DNA of 64,000 bases from Bryobacteraceae bacterium (GTDB lineage Bacteria > Acidobacteriota > Terriglobia > Bryobacterales > Bryobacteraceae), in NCBI GenBank assembly GCA_019187195.1, contig JABAQT010000021.1, positions 35,649-99,648 of the forward strand, in the 5' to 3' direction. The translations under genes were made by a program, and so were the position numbers. This document shows positions 44,991 to 55,553 of this stretch, one piece after another. The notes under the pieces are model-generated. The model had not been told where the DNA came from, did not search any database, and saw only the letters and a program-made list of their open reading frames with translations. The stretch's first letter is position 1, and the number at the start of each line of letters is the position of its first letter.

Positions 44991-46360
44991 CAGCGCTGCT
45001 GATGGTGGCGGCCCTCCCGGATTGGGCTCCCGCGCGCTGGAGTTCGAATGACCCCTCCAGCTTGAGTCTTCTTCAAGGGACTCCCGTGAACTGCCTGCTG
45101 ATGGAGCAGAAGCTGTGGTCCGGGCCTTTTGTTAAGAAGGCGGCCGAGCGGAACGTCGCCGTCCTCGGGCTTCTCCATCCCGGCGGCGACACGGCGCAGT
45201 CGGTGCGCACGGCAAGGGAGCAGGGGCTTCAGGGCGTGGTCCTCGAGGGGGATTTTGCCGGACCGGATGCGGACGCGGCCCGGAAATCGGCCTCCTCGGC
45301 GAACCTGGCGCTGGTGGAACTGCCCTCCCGCCGCGACGTGCGTTTTGGTTCCGGCTCGCCGATTCTCGGTTCGTATCAGGGCGTTTTCCCCGGCATTCTG
45401 CCGGTGGATGAGAAGGACAAGGCCCACGCCATGCCGAGCGGGGGACCTTGGATCGACACCAACGCGGGGTTCCTGCGCTATGCCCGCGCACTGCACAAGG
45501 GCGAATTCTGGGTGGCTGTCAAGCCGCCGGAAAATCAGGTTCTCAAGGTCGACCGCTATCTGCAGGCAATCGGCGACGCCGCTATGCTGGGCGCCCGGTG
45601 GGTGGTGTCCCTGGACAACGACTTCACGCGGCGACTGCTTGCAGGCGACCCCAAGGCCGTGGCCGATTGGAAAAAGATCGGGCAATACATGCGGTTCTAT
45701 GAGGATCTCAAAGGCTACCGGGATCTTCCGGCGTACGGGAAGTTGGCGGTATTGCAGGACGCCTCGAGCGGCGCGCTGCTCTCGGGCGGCGTGCTCGATA
45801 TGATTGCGGTGAAGCACACCCCCGTGCGCCCCGTGCCGGGCTCGATACTGAGCGCGGCAACGCTGGACAGGGCCTCGATGGCGGTGAACGTCGATCCCGA
45901 AAGCCTCACGCCCGCCGAGAAGGAGGTGCTGAAGGAGTTCACCCGTCATGGTGGAACGGTCTTGAACGGGCCGCCGGGATGGAAAATGCCTTCCGCCGAC
46001 GGAAACCGGATCACGATGGATAAGGACGATGTGGCGAAGCTCGATGAGATATGGAAGGAAGTGAACACGATGATCGACCGGCGCAATCTCGGGGTCCGGT
46101 TGTTCAATGTCTCGAGCATGCTCTCGTATTTGCAGGCCGCCAGGGATGGCAAGGTGGCGGTGCTGCATCTGCTGAACTTCTCTGATTACCCGGTGGAGAA
46201 CGTGACCGCGCATGTTCTCGGGAAGTTCCGGAAGGCGTGGTTGCTCACGCCGGAAGGCGGAAAGAAAGCCCTGGAGCCGTATGAGGTGGAGGAGGGTCCG
46301 GCCACCGGGCTCGATATCGACCTCGTTCGCGTGGCCGCCGCGGTGGTGCTGGAGCAGTAG
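44984..46360 (+). CDS. Exported TIM-barrel-like protein, unknown function
   Basis: A 458-residue protein starting inside the adenosine deaminase stop region. It opens with a short hydrophobic stretch that could be an uncleaved membrane anchor or signal. The middle (GYRDLPAYGKLAVLQDASSGALLSGGVLDMIAVKHTP, FTRHGGTVLNGPPGWK) has the alternating pattern of a glycoside-hydrolase-like barrel, but the catalytic acids cannot be placed. Ends AAAVVLEQ. Function not known; coupling to add suggests linked expression. Confidence 0.65.
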   Translation: MLAALLMVAALPDWAPARWSSNDPSSLSLLQGTPVNCLLMEQKLWSGPFVKKAAERNVAVLGLLHPGGDTAQSVRTAREQGLQGVVLEGDFAGPDADAARKSASSANLALVELPSRRDVRFGSGSPILGSYQGVFPGILPVDEKDKAHAMPSGGPWIDTNAGFLRYARALHKGEFWVAVKPPENQVLKVDRYLQAIGDAAMLGARWVVSLDNDFTRRLLAGDPKAVADWKKIGQYMRFYEDLKGYRDLPAYGKLAVLQDASSGALLSGGVLDMIAVKHTPVRPVPGSILSAATLDRASMAVNVDPESLTPAEKEVLKEFTRHGGTVLNGPPGWKMPSADGNRITMDKDDVAKLDEIWKEVNTMIDRRNLGVRLFNVSSMLSYLQAARDGKVAVLHLLNFSDYPVENVTAHVLGKFRKAWLLTPEGGKKALEPYEVEEGPATGLDIDLVRVAAAVVLEQ

Positions 46361-46387
46361 GGTCCGCCGGCGCGGCGAAATGAAAGT

Positions 46388-47554
46388 ATGCCTTTCAAAG
46401 GTGTTGACTATCTTCTGATCGATTCTTCCTTCAGTGAGGAAGAACTTCTCGCGCGGCAGACCGCGCGCCGGTTCGCCGATGAGAAGGTGATGCCCGTGAT
46501 CCGGGATTGCTGGAGGGACGGCCGCTTTCCCTCGCATCTCATTGCGGAGATGGGGCGCCTCGGCTTTCTGGGGGCGAATCTCGAGGGCTACGGATGCGCT
46601 GGCATGTCGAACGTGGAATACGGCTTGATGATGCAGGAACTGGAGCGGGCCGATTCCGGCTTGCGCAGCTTTGTTTCCGTACAGGGCGCATTGGTTATGT
46701 ATCCCATTCACGCCTATGGAACCGGGGAGCAAAAGCAGCGCTGGCTGCCCCGGCTTCAGTCCGGGGAAGCGATCGGGTGCTTTGGCTTGACCGAACCGAA
46801 CTTCGGCTCGAACCCCGCCGGGATGACCACGACCGCCAGGCGCGACGGCCTCGAATGGGTGTTGAACGGGGAGAAGACCTGGATTACGAACGGCTCCCTG
46901 GCCGATGTCGCCATTGTCTGGGCGAGGACCGATGAAGGGATTCGCGGCTTCCTTGTCGAGAAGGGCACACCCGGCTTCTCGGCATCCGATATTCACGGCA
47001 AACTGTCGATGCGCGCCTCGGTCACATCGAGTTTGACGCTTTCCGATTGCCGCGTTCCCGATTCTCACATGCTGCCGGCGGCGAAAGGACTGAAAGCTCC
47101 GCTCAGTTGTCTGACGCAGGCAAGGTTCGGCATCGGGTGGGGCGTGGTGGGAGCCGCCATGGATTGCTACGAAACCGCGCGCGCCTATTCGACGGTCCGC
47201 AAACAGTTTGACGGCCGTCCCATCGCCTCCCATCAACTCGTCCAGGAGAAACTGGCGTGGATGATCACGGAGATTACCAAAGCCCAGTTGCTCGCACTCC
47301 AGTGCGGGAGGTTGAAGGACGCGGGAAAACTCGAACCGGCTCATGTCTCGATGCTCAAGAGGAATAACGCCGCGATGGCGCTCGAGTGCGCGCGTCTTGC
47401 GCGCGACCTGCTGGGCGCCAACGGCATCATGGACGAATACCCCATCATGAGGCACCTGTGCAACCTGGAGACGGTGAAGACATATGAGGGAACGGATCAC
47501 ATCCACGCGCTTGTGATCGGCGAGAGGGTGACCGGAGTGGCAGCCTACCGCTGA
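46388..47554 (+). CDS. Acyl-CoA dehydrogenase, glutaryl-CoA dehydrogenase-like
   Basis: A 388-residue flavoenzyme. FSEEELLARQTARRFADEKVMPVI opens the fold; GCFGLTEPNFGSNPAGM and WITNGSLADVAIVWART mark the FAD/substrate site; the catalytic Glu lies in KTYEGTDHIHALVIG. The spacing and the LARDLLGANGI stretch match glutaryl-CoA dehydrogenase (lysine and tryptophan breakdown). Its 3' end overlaps the convergent O-antigen ligase gene by 110 bases. Confidence 0.93.
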   Translation: MPFKGVDYLLIDSSFSEEELLARQTARRFADEKVMPVIRDCWRDGRFPSHLIAEMGRLGFLGANLEGYGCAGMSNVEYGLMMQELERADSGLRSFVSVQGALVMYPIHAYGTGEQKQRWLPRLQSGEAIGCFGLTEPNFGSNPAGMTTTARRDGLEWVLNGEKTWITNGSLADVAIVWARTDEGIRGFLVEKGTPGFSASDIHGKLSMRASVTSSLTLSDCRVPDSHMLPAAKGLKAPLSCLTQARFGIGWGVVGAAMDCYETARAYSTVRKQFDGRPIASHQLVQEKLAWMITEITKAQLLALQCGRLKDAGKLEPAHVSMLKRNNAAMALECARLARDLLGANGIMDEYPIMRHLCNLETVKTYEGTDHIHALVIGERVTGVAAYR

Positions 47555-48746
47555 ACACTCTTGTCCGGCTATGCTTCAACAATGGCGGGCAGGCCGCGCA
47601 GAGGGCCCACAACGCCCAGGTGATCTCCCGGTTTTCCCAACTGAGCGCCTGACAAGCCGTGAACCAGATGACCAGAAGCGTCGTCAACAGGCGCCTATCG
47701 AGAGACTCCTGCCTGCGCAGGCTCAGCGCCAAGGCTACCACTATTCCGGCGAACAGGGCTAACCCCACCGCCCCGTGTTCGACCACTACTTCGAGGAAAG
47801 CGTTGTGCGCCACGATCATCGAACCCCCATCCGAACTGATGGCCCTGGCGAAGGCCCCCGGCCCCACCCCAAGCAAGGGCGATTCCAGAAACAACTGGGA
47901 CCCCCGCATCCACACATCGAAGCGTCCGTTGAGGTCACGCGCCATCAATTGCGACCAAATGGTGGCCAACCGGTGGACGGATATCTCCTCGCGGAAGTCG
48001 ATAACCGCAAGGCCGCTCGCGGCGAGCAGCAGCATTCCTCCCATCCTCGCCGTCCAGGAGCCCCTCGTAATCGACCACAGCGGAAAAAGCATGGCGATCG
48101 CCAGGGTCACCATCCCGCCCCGCGAAGCGGTCAGCAGAATGGCGATGGAGGCGCACGGCACATAGAGGCCGTTTAGCCACCTCAATCTCCTGATGCTCAT
48201 CAGCAGGTACCAGGCCACGGGAATCCCGAGCGAGAGTGAAGCGGCAAGGTCGTTGGGATCGAAGCCGGGGGCCGTATAGCGTCCATCTCCCTTGAAAACA
48301 CCTTGCTGGAGGTTGTACGCCACGCCAAGAATGGGCGGCCACAATCCCAGGCCGAATCCCTGGAGCACCCTGAGCCAGTCTCTCCGGTTGCGGGTGCATT
48401 GAAAAATCACGAGAGCCACAAGAAACAGTTGCAAATATGACAAGACCCGGCGGTAGGTGCGGTCGAAGTCCATGGTGGTGAAAGCGCTCAACAGCACCCA
48501 AAGAGCAAAAACAACCATGATTAGCAGCGCCGGGTGCGGCTTGCGCGGCGGAATCCGCCAGGCTGCCATCATCCAAACCAGCCCCATCAGCGGAGCCAGC
48601 CAGCGGGTGAACGGACTGTCACCCACGAGGAGCATATCACCCCAGGGCACACTGAAGGCGAGCAGCACCGCCAGCCATACGGCGGCACGGTTCGAGGAAA
48701 CGGCAACGGGAGCGGACGTTCGGATTGTGGCGGCGTGGACTGACAC
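47445..48746 (-). CDS. O-antigen ligase family membrane protein
   Basis: A 433-residue polytopic protein with about ten helices. The periplasmic loop between helices holds the family signature GVGPGAFARAISSDGGSMIVAHNAFLEVVVEHG, including the conserved His, placing it with WaaL/Wzy-C ligases that transfer polysaccharide to lipid A or proteins. Starts at GTG. The C-terminal 45 residues are Arg/Ser-rich and antisense to the acyl-CoA dehydrogenase, so the true stop may be earlier in homologues. No other polysaccharide genes are nearby. Confidence 0.9.
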   Translation of the reverse strand: MSVHAATIRTSAPVAVSSNRAAVWLAVLLAFSVPWGDMLLVGDSPFTRWLAPLMGLVWMMAAWRIPPRKPHPALLIMVVFALWVLLSAFTTMDFDRTYRRVLSYLQLFLVALVIFQCTRNRRDWLRVLQGFGLGLWPPILGVAYNLQQGVFKGDGRYTAPGFDPNDLAASLSLGIPVAWYLLMSIRRLRWLNGLYVPCASIAILLTASRGGMVTLAIAMLFPLWSITRGSWTARMGGMLLLAASGLAVIDFREEISVHRLATIWSQLMARDLNGRFDVWMRGSQLFLESPLLGVGPGAFARAISSDGGSMIVAHNAFLEVVVEHGAVGLALFAGIVVALALSLRRQESLDRRLLTTLLVIWFTACQALSWENREITWALWALCAACPPLLKHSRTRVFSGRLPLRSPSRRSQARGCDPFPHMSSPSPGCTGAS

Positions 48747-48793
48747 GTTGGGGTGTACAGCACTTCGCCCGCCAAAGGCGATGCTTCACTAAA

Positions 48794-48822
48794 CGTATGC
48801 GGTTGCAAACGGTTGGCGTATG
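48794..48822. repeat. Nested direct repeats upstream of the O-antigen ligase
   Basis: The sequence reads CGTATG-CGGTTG-CAAA-CGGTTG-G-CGTATG: two CGGTTG copies (48800-48805 and 48810-48815), exactly ten bases apart, flanked by two CGTATG copies (48794-48799 and 48817-48822). One-turn spacing on the same face suggests a regulator binding site. It lies 48-76 bases upstream of the divergent ligase start. Confidence 0.45.
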
Positions 48823-48925
48823 GGAGCCGCCTCAGTCTGTGCCAAATCGGCAAAAGAGCGTACATGGACGGAACAGCGGATGAAACTGGGAGGAATTAAT
48901 CAATATTACAAAAAATATAACCAAA

Positions 48926-48945
48926 GTACTATATACATTTAGTAC
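48926..48945. promoter_or_regulatory. Palindrome in the AT-rich leader of the sigma-factor gene
   Basis: GTACTA at 48926-48931 and TAGTAC at 48940-48945 are inverted repeats around an eight-base spacer TATACATT. The surrounding 70 bases are strongly AT-rich, unlike the rest of the window. It lies 38-57 bases upstream of the sigma-factor start and could be an operator overlapping its promoter, possibly for autoregulation. Confidence 0.45.
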
Positions 48946-48982
48946 CAACCGTATTCAGTATAGGAATACCCCTTAGAGTAAT

Positions 48983-49585
48983 ATGCATCGCCACCTGCCC
49001 CCCTCCCCCCCGGCTCAGCGCCGTGCCTCGCGCAACCTCGTGTCCCGCATCGCCAGCCAGGATCCAGAAGCCATCGAGGACCTCTACGCCTATCTCAACC
49101 GTGTGGTCCGCCCCTATATCCGGTTCAAGTTGCCGGAACACGAGCCGGATGACATTCTGCACGAGGCGCTGACAGTGGTGGTGGAGGCCATCCAGAGTGG
49201 GGCGTTGCGCAATCCGGAGTTTCTTCACGGCTACGTGCAGTCAATTGTGCGCCGTCTTGTGGCCGGGCGCATCGTGAGGGCCATCTGGAAGAGAAAACGC
49301 ACCGTCGATTCCGAGAGCGCCCTGGCGAATACACCCTCGGCGGATAATCCCGAAAGCCGGACGCTCGATCGCGAACGGGGGGAGATGATGATCCGGGGCC
49401 TGCGACGCATGGGTTCCCGCGATTCGGAATTGCTGATTCGATTCTACCTTCTGGAAGAGACATTTCAGGAAATCTGCCGGGAGATGCGATTAACGGAGAC
49501 GCAGTTCCGGATCTATAAGAGCCGCGCGAAGGCAAAACTCGCGGCCTGGATTGCGGAGCGGAAATCCACCGCTCCGGCGGTGTGA
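48983..49585 (+). CDS. ECF-like RNA polymerase sigma factor
   Basis: A 200-residue sigma-70 family protein with region 2 (AIEDLYAYLNRVVRPYIRFKLPEHEPDDILHEALTVVVEAI) and region 4 (FYLLEETFQEICREMRLTETQFRIYKSRAKAKL), lacking region 1.1 and 3, so ECF-like. The linker between them is charged (RTLDRERGEMMIRG). No anti-sigma factor gene is adjacent. The upstream AT-rich palindrome suggests specific control. Target promoters unknown. Confidence 0.88.
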   Translation: MHRHLPPSPPAQRRASRNLVSRIASQDPEAIEDLYAYLNRVVRPYIRFKLPEHEPDDILHEALTVVVEAIQSGALRNPEFLHGYVQSIVRRLVAGRIVRAIWKRKRTVDSESALANTPSADNPESRTLDRERGEMMIRGLRRMGSRDSELLIRFYLLEETFQEICREMRLTETQFRIYKSRAKAKLAAWIAERKSTAPAV

Positions 49586-49631
49586 ATCAGCGCGGTCACC
49601 GGTACGCCGGGGCGTAGCCGCGAGCAGGGTG

Positions 49632-50882
49632 TCAGCGGTGGGGGGGACGGAGCAGGCCGGCCACGATGGCCGTCGCAAGCGCCAGCCCCGCCAGCGTCAG
49701 GTATACCTCCTGGTAGCCGGCGGCCACTTCTCCCGCCGCTTTGGCGCGGTCCATGATGCCCGCGAAATATCCCGGCACGACAAAACCGCAGACGCCCCAC
49801 GCGGAGAAGACGAGGCCGTAATTCGCCCCCACGTTCTTTGGTCCGAAGTAATCGGCGGTGAAGGAGGGCATCAATGCCAGGTAGCCTCCATAGCTGAACG
49901 CCGCGAGGCACAGTCCCGTCAGAACCGTGGCGAATCCGTCGGGGCTTCGCAGAAAACCGGCGCAGGCGGCAATCGAGACGGCGCACATGCCCATCACGGC
50001 CCCCTTGCGGCCCACGCGGTCGGAGATGCTGCCCCACCCGAGCCGGCCGAGACCGTTGAAGATGCTCATGATGCCCAGGGCCGTGCCGGCGGTGATGGCG
50101 GAGTTCGCCGCCATCTGTTTGAGCAGTGGACTCGCTTCGCCAATGGCTGTCAACCCCACCGAAGTTCCGAGGAAATAGACCACCCATAGCGCGTAGAACT
50201 GCCATGTCCTGACCACCACTCGCGGCATCAGTTCCGCTCCGCCCGCCTGGCGGGCCGATGCGGTCCACCCCGGAGGCTGCCACCCGGCCGGCGGGACCCG
50301 GTAGAGTTGGGCGGCGCCGATCACCCCCACAAAGAAGATGGCGGCGAGGATGTAGAACGTGCGTGGGATGGTCGTCGCCAGCGCGGCGGGATCATCTCCG
50401 ATCAGCGCCTCGATCAAAGGGCCGAACACCAGTGGACCCACGCCGAAGCCCATCACCGCGAGCCCCACGATCATCCCCCGTTTATCCGGAAACCACTTGA
50501 TGCACATGGCAATCGGAGTGACATAGGCGAACCCCACGCCCACGCCCGCGACTATTCCGTAGGACGCCACCAGGCCGGTGAGCGAGTCGCCGAAGATGCC
50601 CGACAACAGACACCCGGCGCTCAGCAGCAAGCCCCCCGCGCCCGCCACCACCCGCGGTCCTTTGCGGTCCTGCCAGAATCCGGCGACTATCATGCCCGCG
50701 GCGAAGGCGAGCAGGGAGTAGCGGTAGGGGGCGATGGTTTCGGCATTCGACCATCCGTGTAGCTGCGCCAGCGGCGGGCGGAAGACGGACCAGGAGTAGA
50801 TCACTCCGAGCAGTACTTGCATGAAAACCGCGACTGCCGCATAGCGCGCGCGGTTGAGGGAGACAGTCGGCGTCGCCGTCAT
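49632..50882 (-). CDS. OFA-family (oxalate/formate antiporter-like) MFS transporter
   Basis: A 416-residue carrier with 12 helices. The pattern VLLGVIYSWSVFRPPLAQLHGWSNAETIAPYRYSLL and GVGFAYVTPIAMCIKWFPDKRGMIVGLAVMGFGVGPL is characteristic of the OFA branch, which exchanges carboxylates such as oxalate and formate. Substrate here unknown. It is the last gene of a minus-strand operon beginning with PSD1; only four bases separate it from the ThuA gene. Confidence 0.92.
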   Translation of the reverse strand: MTATPTVSLNRARYAAVAVFMQVLLGVIYSWSVFRPPLAQLHGWSNAETIAPYRYSLLAFAAGMIVAGFWQDRKGPRVVAGAGGLLLSAGCLLSGIFGDSLTGLVASYGIVAGVGVGFAYVTPIAMCIKWFPDKRGMIVGLAVMGFGVGPLVFGPLIEALIGDDPAALATTIPRTFYILAAIFFVGVIGAAQLYRVPPAGWQPPGWTASARQAGGAELMPRVVVRTWQFYALWVVYFLGTSVGLTAIGEASPLLKQMAANSAITAGTALGIMSIFNGLGRLGWGSISDRVGRKGAVMGMCAVSIAACAGFLRSPDGFATVLTGLCLAAFSYGGYLALMPSFTADYFGPKNVGANYGLVFSAWGVCGFVVPGYFAGIMDRAKAAGEVAAGYQEVYLTLAGLALATAIVAGLLRPPHR

Positions 50883-50886
50883 GGAA

Positions 50887-51708
50887 TCAGTTCTTCTTTC
50901 GTGGAGGTTTGGGATCGAGATTCTGCCGCAGATCCTCTACTGTCAGGTCCGCTTCGGCGCCGCCTTTGGGGATGTCCACTTTCGCTGTCCACAGCACGGC
51001 ATTCACCACCATGCGGCGGAACTCCGGAATGCCCCAGTTGGTGTGATAGTGGCCGCCCGTGAAACCGAAACTCCGTCCCCCGTTGCTTCTTGCGGTAACC
51101 CAGGCGACGGTTTCCGTGTTGGGATGCTCCTTCGGCAACCGGGTGGTGAGGATAGGCGTGACACGCTTGTCGTGTTCGCGGAAACGGATACGGTAGTACC
51201 ACTCATCCTTGCCGGAAAAACTCTCCCAGCCCCGCGACACCGGATGACGCGGCGACGCCCGGGTGACGTCCACATCGTTGATGGGGTTTGTCGAATAGGG
51301 CCGTTCGTAATATCCGCCCAGCCAGTCAAGAAACTCCGCGCCGCCGCGTTCCTTGGGAATTTCCACGCAATAGTGCATGCAACCGAAGCCCACGCCGGCA
51401 TCCATCAGTTGCTTCATCTTCGCCATCCGGTTTCCCGTGAGGAAAGGATGACGTTCGCCGCCGTCCATGTAGAAGAAGACCGCTCGCGCCCCGTCGAAGA
51501 CTTTCTCGTCCTCCGGCCAGCCGCCTTTCACCACCACCGGATCGATGTCCTTGTTCTGCTTCAGCATCTGCTCGAGCAGCAGGACACCGGCGTTGAATTC
51601 GTGCTCACCGGGGCCGTGGCTCGGATTTCCGGCCACCAGGACAATCTTCACGGGGGCGGCGGCCGCGCAGACCCCGCCCAGGCAAAGCAGCATTGCGATG
51701 CGAAACAT
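50887..51708 (-). CDS. ThuA-domain protein
   Basis: A 273-residue secreted protein with a signal peptide (about 1-20). It carries the ThuA fold (class I glutamine-amidotransferase-like): IVLVAGNPSHGPGEHEFNAGVLLLEQML, FYMDGGERHPF, GFGCMHYCVEIP, and RSFGFTGGHYHTNWG. ThuA-like proteins are linked to trehalose and other carbohydrate utilisation, but catalysis is unproven. It sits in the PSD1-DUF1501-ThuA-OFA operon, a combination common in Acidobacteria and Planctomycetes. Confidence 0.88.
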   Translation of the reverse strand: MFRIAMLLCLGGVCAAAAPVKIVLVAGNPSHGPGEHEFNAGVLLLEQMLKQNKDIDPVVVKGGWPEDEKVFDGARAVFFYMDGGERHPFLTGNRMAKMKQLMDAGVGFGCMHYCVEIPKERGGAEFLDWLGGYYERPYSTNPINDVDVTRASPRHPVSRGWESFSGKDEWYYRIRFREHDKRVTPILTTRLPKEHPNTETVAWVTARSNGGRSFGFTGGHYHTNWGIPEFRRMVVNAVLWTAKVDIPKGGAEADLTVEDLRQNLDPKPPRKKN

Positions 51709-51750
51709 GAGTAGCCATTGTATACGGCGGGGCCCTCCGCCGTCCCGAGC

Positions 51751-53160
<1,410 letters not shown>

Positions 53161-53165
53161 CGCTT

Positions 53166-55478
53166 CTACTCCCGGGTCATGAATTCGTCCAGGTTCAGCA
53201 GCACGCGCGAGACAGCGGTCCAGGCCGCTTTTTCCTCGTGCCTGGAGTCGCGTTCCGCGGCCAGCAGCCGTAGCAGCCGCTCCCGCTCCGCGGCGCGCGG
53301 AGCCCGGTTGAGCGCCAGAAGAAACCCTTCCTCGAGCTTTCCCGCATCGTCCGCGGCTTTGTCCTTCAACAAGCGGTCCGCCAGCGCACCGGCAAACTCG
53401 AAATACGCCTCATCGTTCAACAGCGTCAACGCCTGAAGCGGAGAGTTCGAGCGGATGCGCCGCGTGCAGGTGGTGGTGGCGTCGGGCGCGTCGAACAGCA
53501 CCAGCGAGGGGTGCGGCGCCGAACGCTGGAAGAATGTGTACACCCCGCGGCGGTACCGGTCCGGACCCTCGCTCGTCTTCCATTCGCGCTTCACCTGCGT
53601 GACGGAGTTCGCCCCCGGCGGCAGCGGCGGGTAGACCGATGGCCCTCCCACTTTTTCCGAGAACAGGCCGCAGACCACCAGCGCCGAATCGCGCACCAGT
53701 TCGGCATCGAGGCGCAGGCGGTTCTGCCGGGCGAGCAGCCTGTTGTCGGGATCGACCGCCTTCGCGTCCGCGCGTCCTTTCGAACTCTGGCGGTAGGCCG
53801 CCGACATGACAATGAGCTTGTGCATCGCCTTGCGGCTCCAGCCGCGGTCCATGAATTCGAGCGCCAGGTAATCGAGCAGTTCCGGATGCGTGGGGCGCTC
53901 GCCCATTATTCCGAAGTCATTTTCCGTATCGACAATGCCTTTGCCGAAATACTTCTGCCACATGCGATTCACGGTCACGCGCGCCGTGAGCGGGTTGCGC
54001 CGGTCCACCAGCCAGCGCGCCAGATCGAGCCGCGTGGGACGCCGCCCGCGCACCTCGAGCGGAGGCAGAACGGCGGGCGTGCCCGGCTCCACGTTCGCTC
54101 CATGACGCGTGAAATCGCCGCCCAGTTGAATGTAGGCCTGCCGCGGATGATCGAGTTCCCTCATCACCAGCGCGCGCGTCACCTTCGGCATGTGATTTCG
54201 CAGTTCGTTGATGTGGCGCTCGCGCTCCACCACGCCCGGATCGAGTATGGAACCCTCTCCGGGAATGGACTGCCTGTACTGGTTCAGTTCGTTCTCGAGC
54301 AACTGAAGCTGCGCCTCCCAGGCGTGGTAACGCTTCAGATCATCGGGCGAGCCCACCGGGAGAAACGGCTTGTTGAAATCCTTCCTGTCAGCTTCCTTGT
54401 CCACTTCATCCACGTTGTTGAGAAACGCGAAGAGTTGATAGAACTCGCGCTGCGTGAAGGGATCGTACTTGTGGTCGTGGCACCGCGCGCAACCCACGGT
54501 GAGCCCCAGGAAGGCCGCTCCCGTGGTCATCACCCGGTCGGCCACCGCCTCCACGCGATACTGCTCGAAATCGATGCCGCCCTCGTAGTTCGAAGGCGTG
54601 TTGCGGTGGAAGCCCGTGGCGATCAACTGCTCCTGGGATGGGTTCGGCAGAAGGTCGCCGGCCATCTGTTCAACGACGAACTGGTCGAACGGCTCATCCC
54701 GGTTGTATGCATTGATGACCCAGTCGCGATAGAGCCACATGCCCTCGCGGGGAGCGTCGATGGTGTAACCGTCGGAATCGGCGTAGCGGGCGACATCGAG
54801 CCACGCGCGCCCCCAGCGTTCGCCGAAATGCGGCGAGGCGAGCAGACGGTCCACGGCACGCTCGTAGGCTCCCGGGCGTTTATCCTCGAGAAAATCCCTC
54901 AACTCTATGGGTGTGGGCGGAAGACCGGTCAGATCGAGGCTGACGCGCCGCAATAGCGTTGCTGGATCGGCCTCCGGTGACGGATCGAGCCCAGCCTTCT
55001 CAAGCCGGGCAAGAATGAAATTGTCGATCGGGTTTCTCACCCAGGCCTGATTTTTCACAACAGGGACCGGCGCGCGCCGGGGAGCCTGGAAGGCCCAGTG
55101 GTTGGCCCCGGGGCGCTTCGACTTGCGTAACGCCTCGGGCATCGGCAGGCCATCCTTGATCCACTTTTCAAGGATGGCGATCTGCTCGTCCTTCAACTTG
55201 CGGCCGGGCGGCATCTTCAAATCGCCCGTCTGGCGAATGGCATGAACGGCAAGGCTCGCTTCCGGATCGCCGGTCTTCACGGCCGGGCCGCGGTTGCCGC
55301 CTTTCTGGATGGACTCGAGGGTTTCAAGCGACAAGCCACTGGTGAGGTTCTTATCCGAATGGCAAGGGATGCAGTTGGCGCGCAGCAGGGGCTGCACCTG
55401 CGTCTCGAAAAAGCCGGTCGCGGAGGGTTGCTGCGCGGCCAGAAGCAGAGGGAACACCAGCCCGATGCACTGCCACAT
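53166..55478 (-). CDS. PSD1 cytochrome-domain protein (DUF1549/DUF1553)
   Basis: A 770-residue exported protein. It carries a c-type heme motif CIPCH in RANCIPCHSDKN (planctomycete cytochrome C domain) near residue 35, then DUF1549 (FGERWGRAWLDVARYADSDGY) and DUF1553 (PLTARVTVNRMWQKYFGKGIV, LDAELVRDSALVV). A signal peptide is present. It is paired with DUF1501 as usual. Starts from a TATAAT box nine bases upstream. The cluster is thought to process sulfated or complex carbohydrates, but no enzyme here is proven. Confidence 0.92.
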   Translation of the reverse strand: MWQCIGLVFPLLLAAQQPSATGFFETQVQPLLRANCIPCHSDKNLTSGLSLETLESIQKGGNRGPAVKTGDPEASLAVHAIRQTGDLKMPPGRKLKDEQIAILEKWIKDGLPMPEALRKSKRPGANHWAFQAPRRAPVPVVKNQAWVRNPIDNFILARLEKAGLDPSPEADPATLLRRVSLDLTGLPPTPIELRDFLEDKRPGAYERAVDRLLASPHFGERWGRAWLDVARYADSDGYTIDAPREGMWLYRDWVINAYNRDEPFDQFVVEQMAGDLLPNPSQEQLIATGFHRNTPSNYEGGIDFEQYRVEAVADRVMTTGAAFLGLTVGCARCHDHKYDPFTQREFYQLFAFLNNVDEVDKEADRKDFNKPFLPVGSPDDLKRYHAWEAQLQLLENELNQYRQSIPGEGSILDPGVVERERHINELRNHMPKVTRALVMRELDHPRQAYIQLGGDFTRHGANVEPGTPAVLPPLEVRGRRPTRLDLARWLVDRRNPLTARVTVNRMWQKYFGKGIVDTENDFGIMGERPTHPELLDYLALEFMDRGWSRKAMHKLIVMSAAYRQSSKGRADAKAVDPDNRLLARQNRLRLDAELVRDSALVVCGLFSEKVGGPSVYPPLPPGANSVTQVKREWKTSEGPDRYRRGVYTFFQRSAPHPSLVLFDAPDATTTCTRRIRSNSPLQALTLLNDEAYFEFAGALADRLLKDKAADDAGKLEEGFLLALNRAPRAAERERLLRLLAAERDSRHEEKAAWTAVSRVLLNLDEFMTRE

Positions 55479-55487
55479 GTTGAAAGG

Positions 55488-55493
55488 ATTATA
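55488..55493 (-). promoter_or_regulatory. TATAAT box nine bases before the PSD1 start
   Basis: TATAAT on the minus strand is followed by CCTTTCAAC and the ATG at 55478, leaving a leader of only two or three bases. No clear minus-35 is seen. The divergent glpF promoter must lie in the same 75-base gap. Confidence 0.45.
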
Positions 55494-55553
55494 TCGCGAA
55501 ATGCGTTACACTCTTCTGTACGCAAAAACGGAGTTGCACTCGAGGGAGCATAC

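Noticed and set aside
47445..47554. Long 3' overlap of the O-antigen ligase with the acyl-CoA dehydrogenase as evidence of error
   Set aside because: Convergent overlaps of this size occur in compact genomes; both proteins are otherwise intact, so I kept both and only noted the odd tail.
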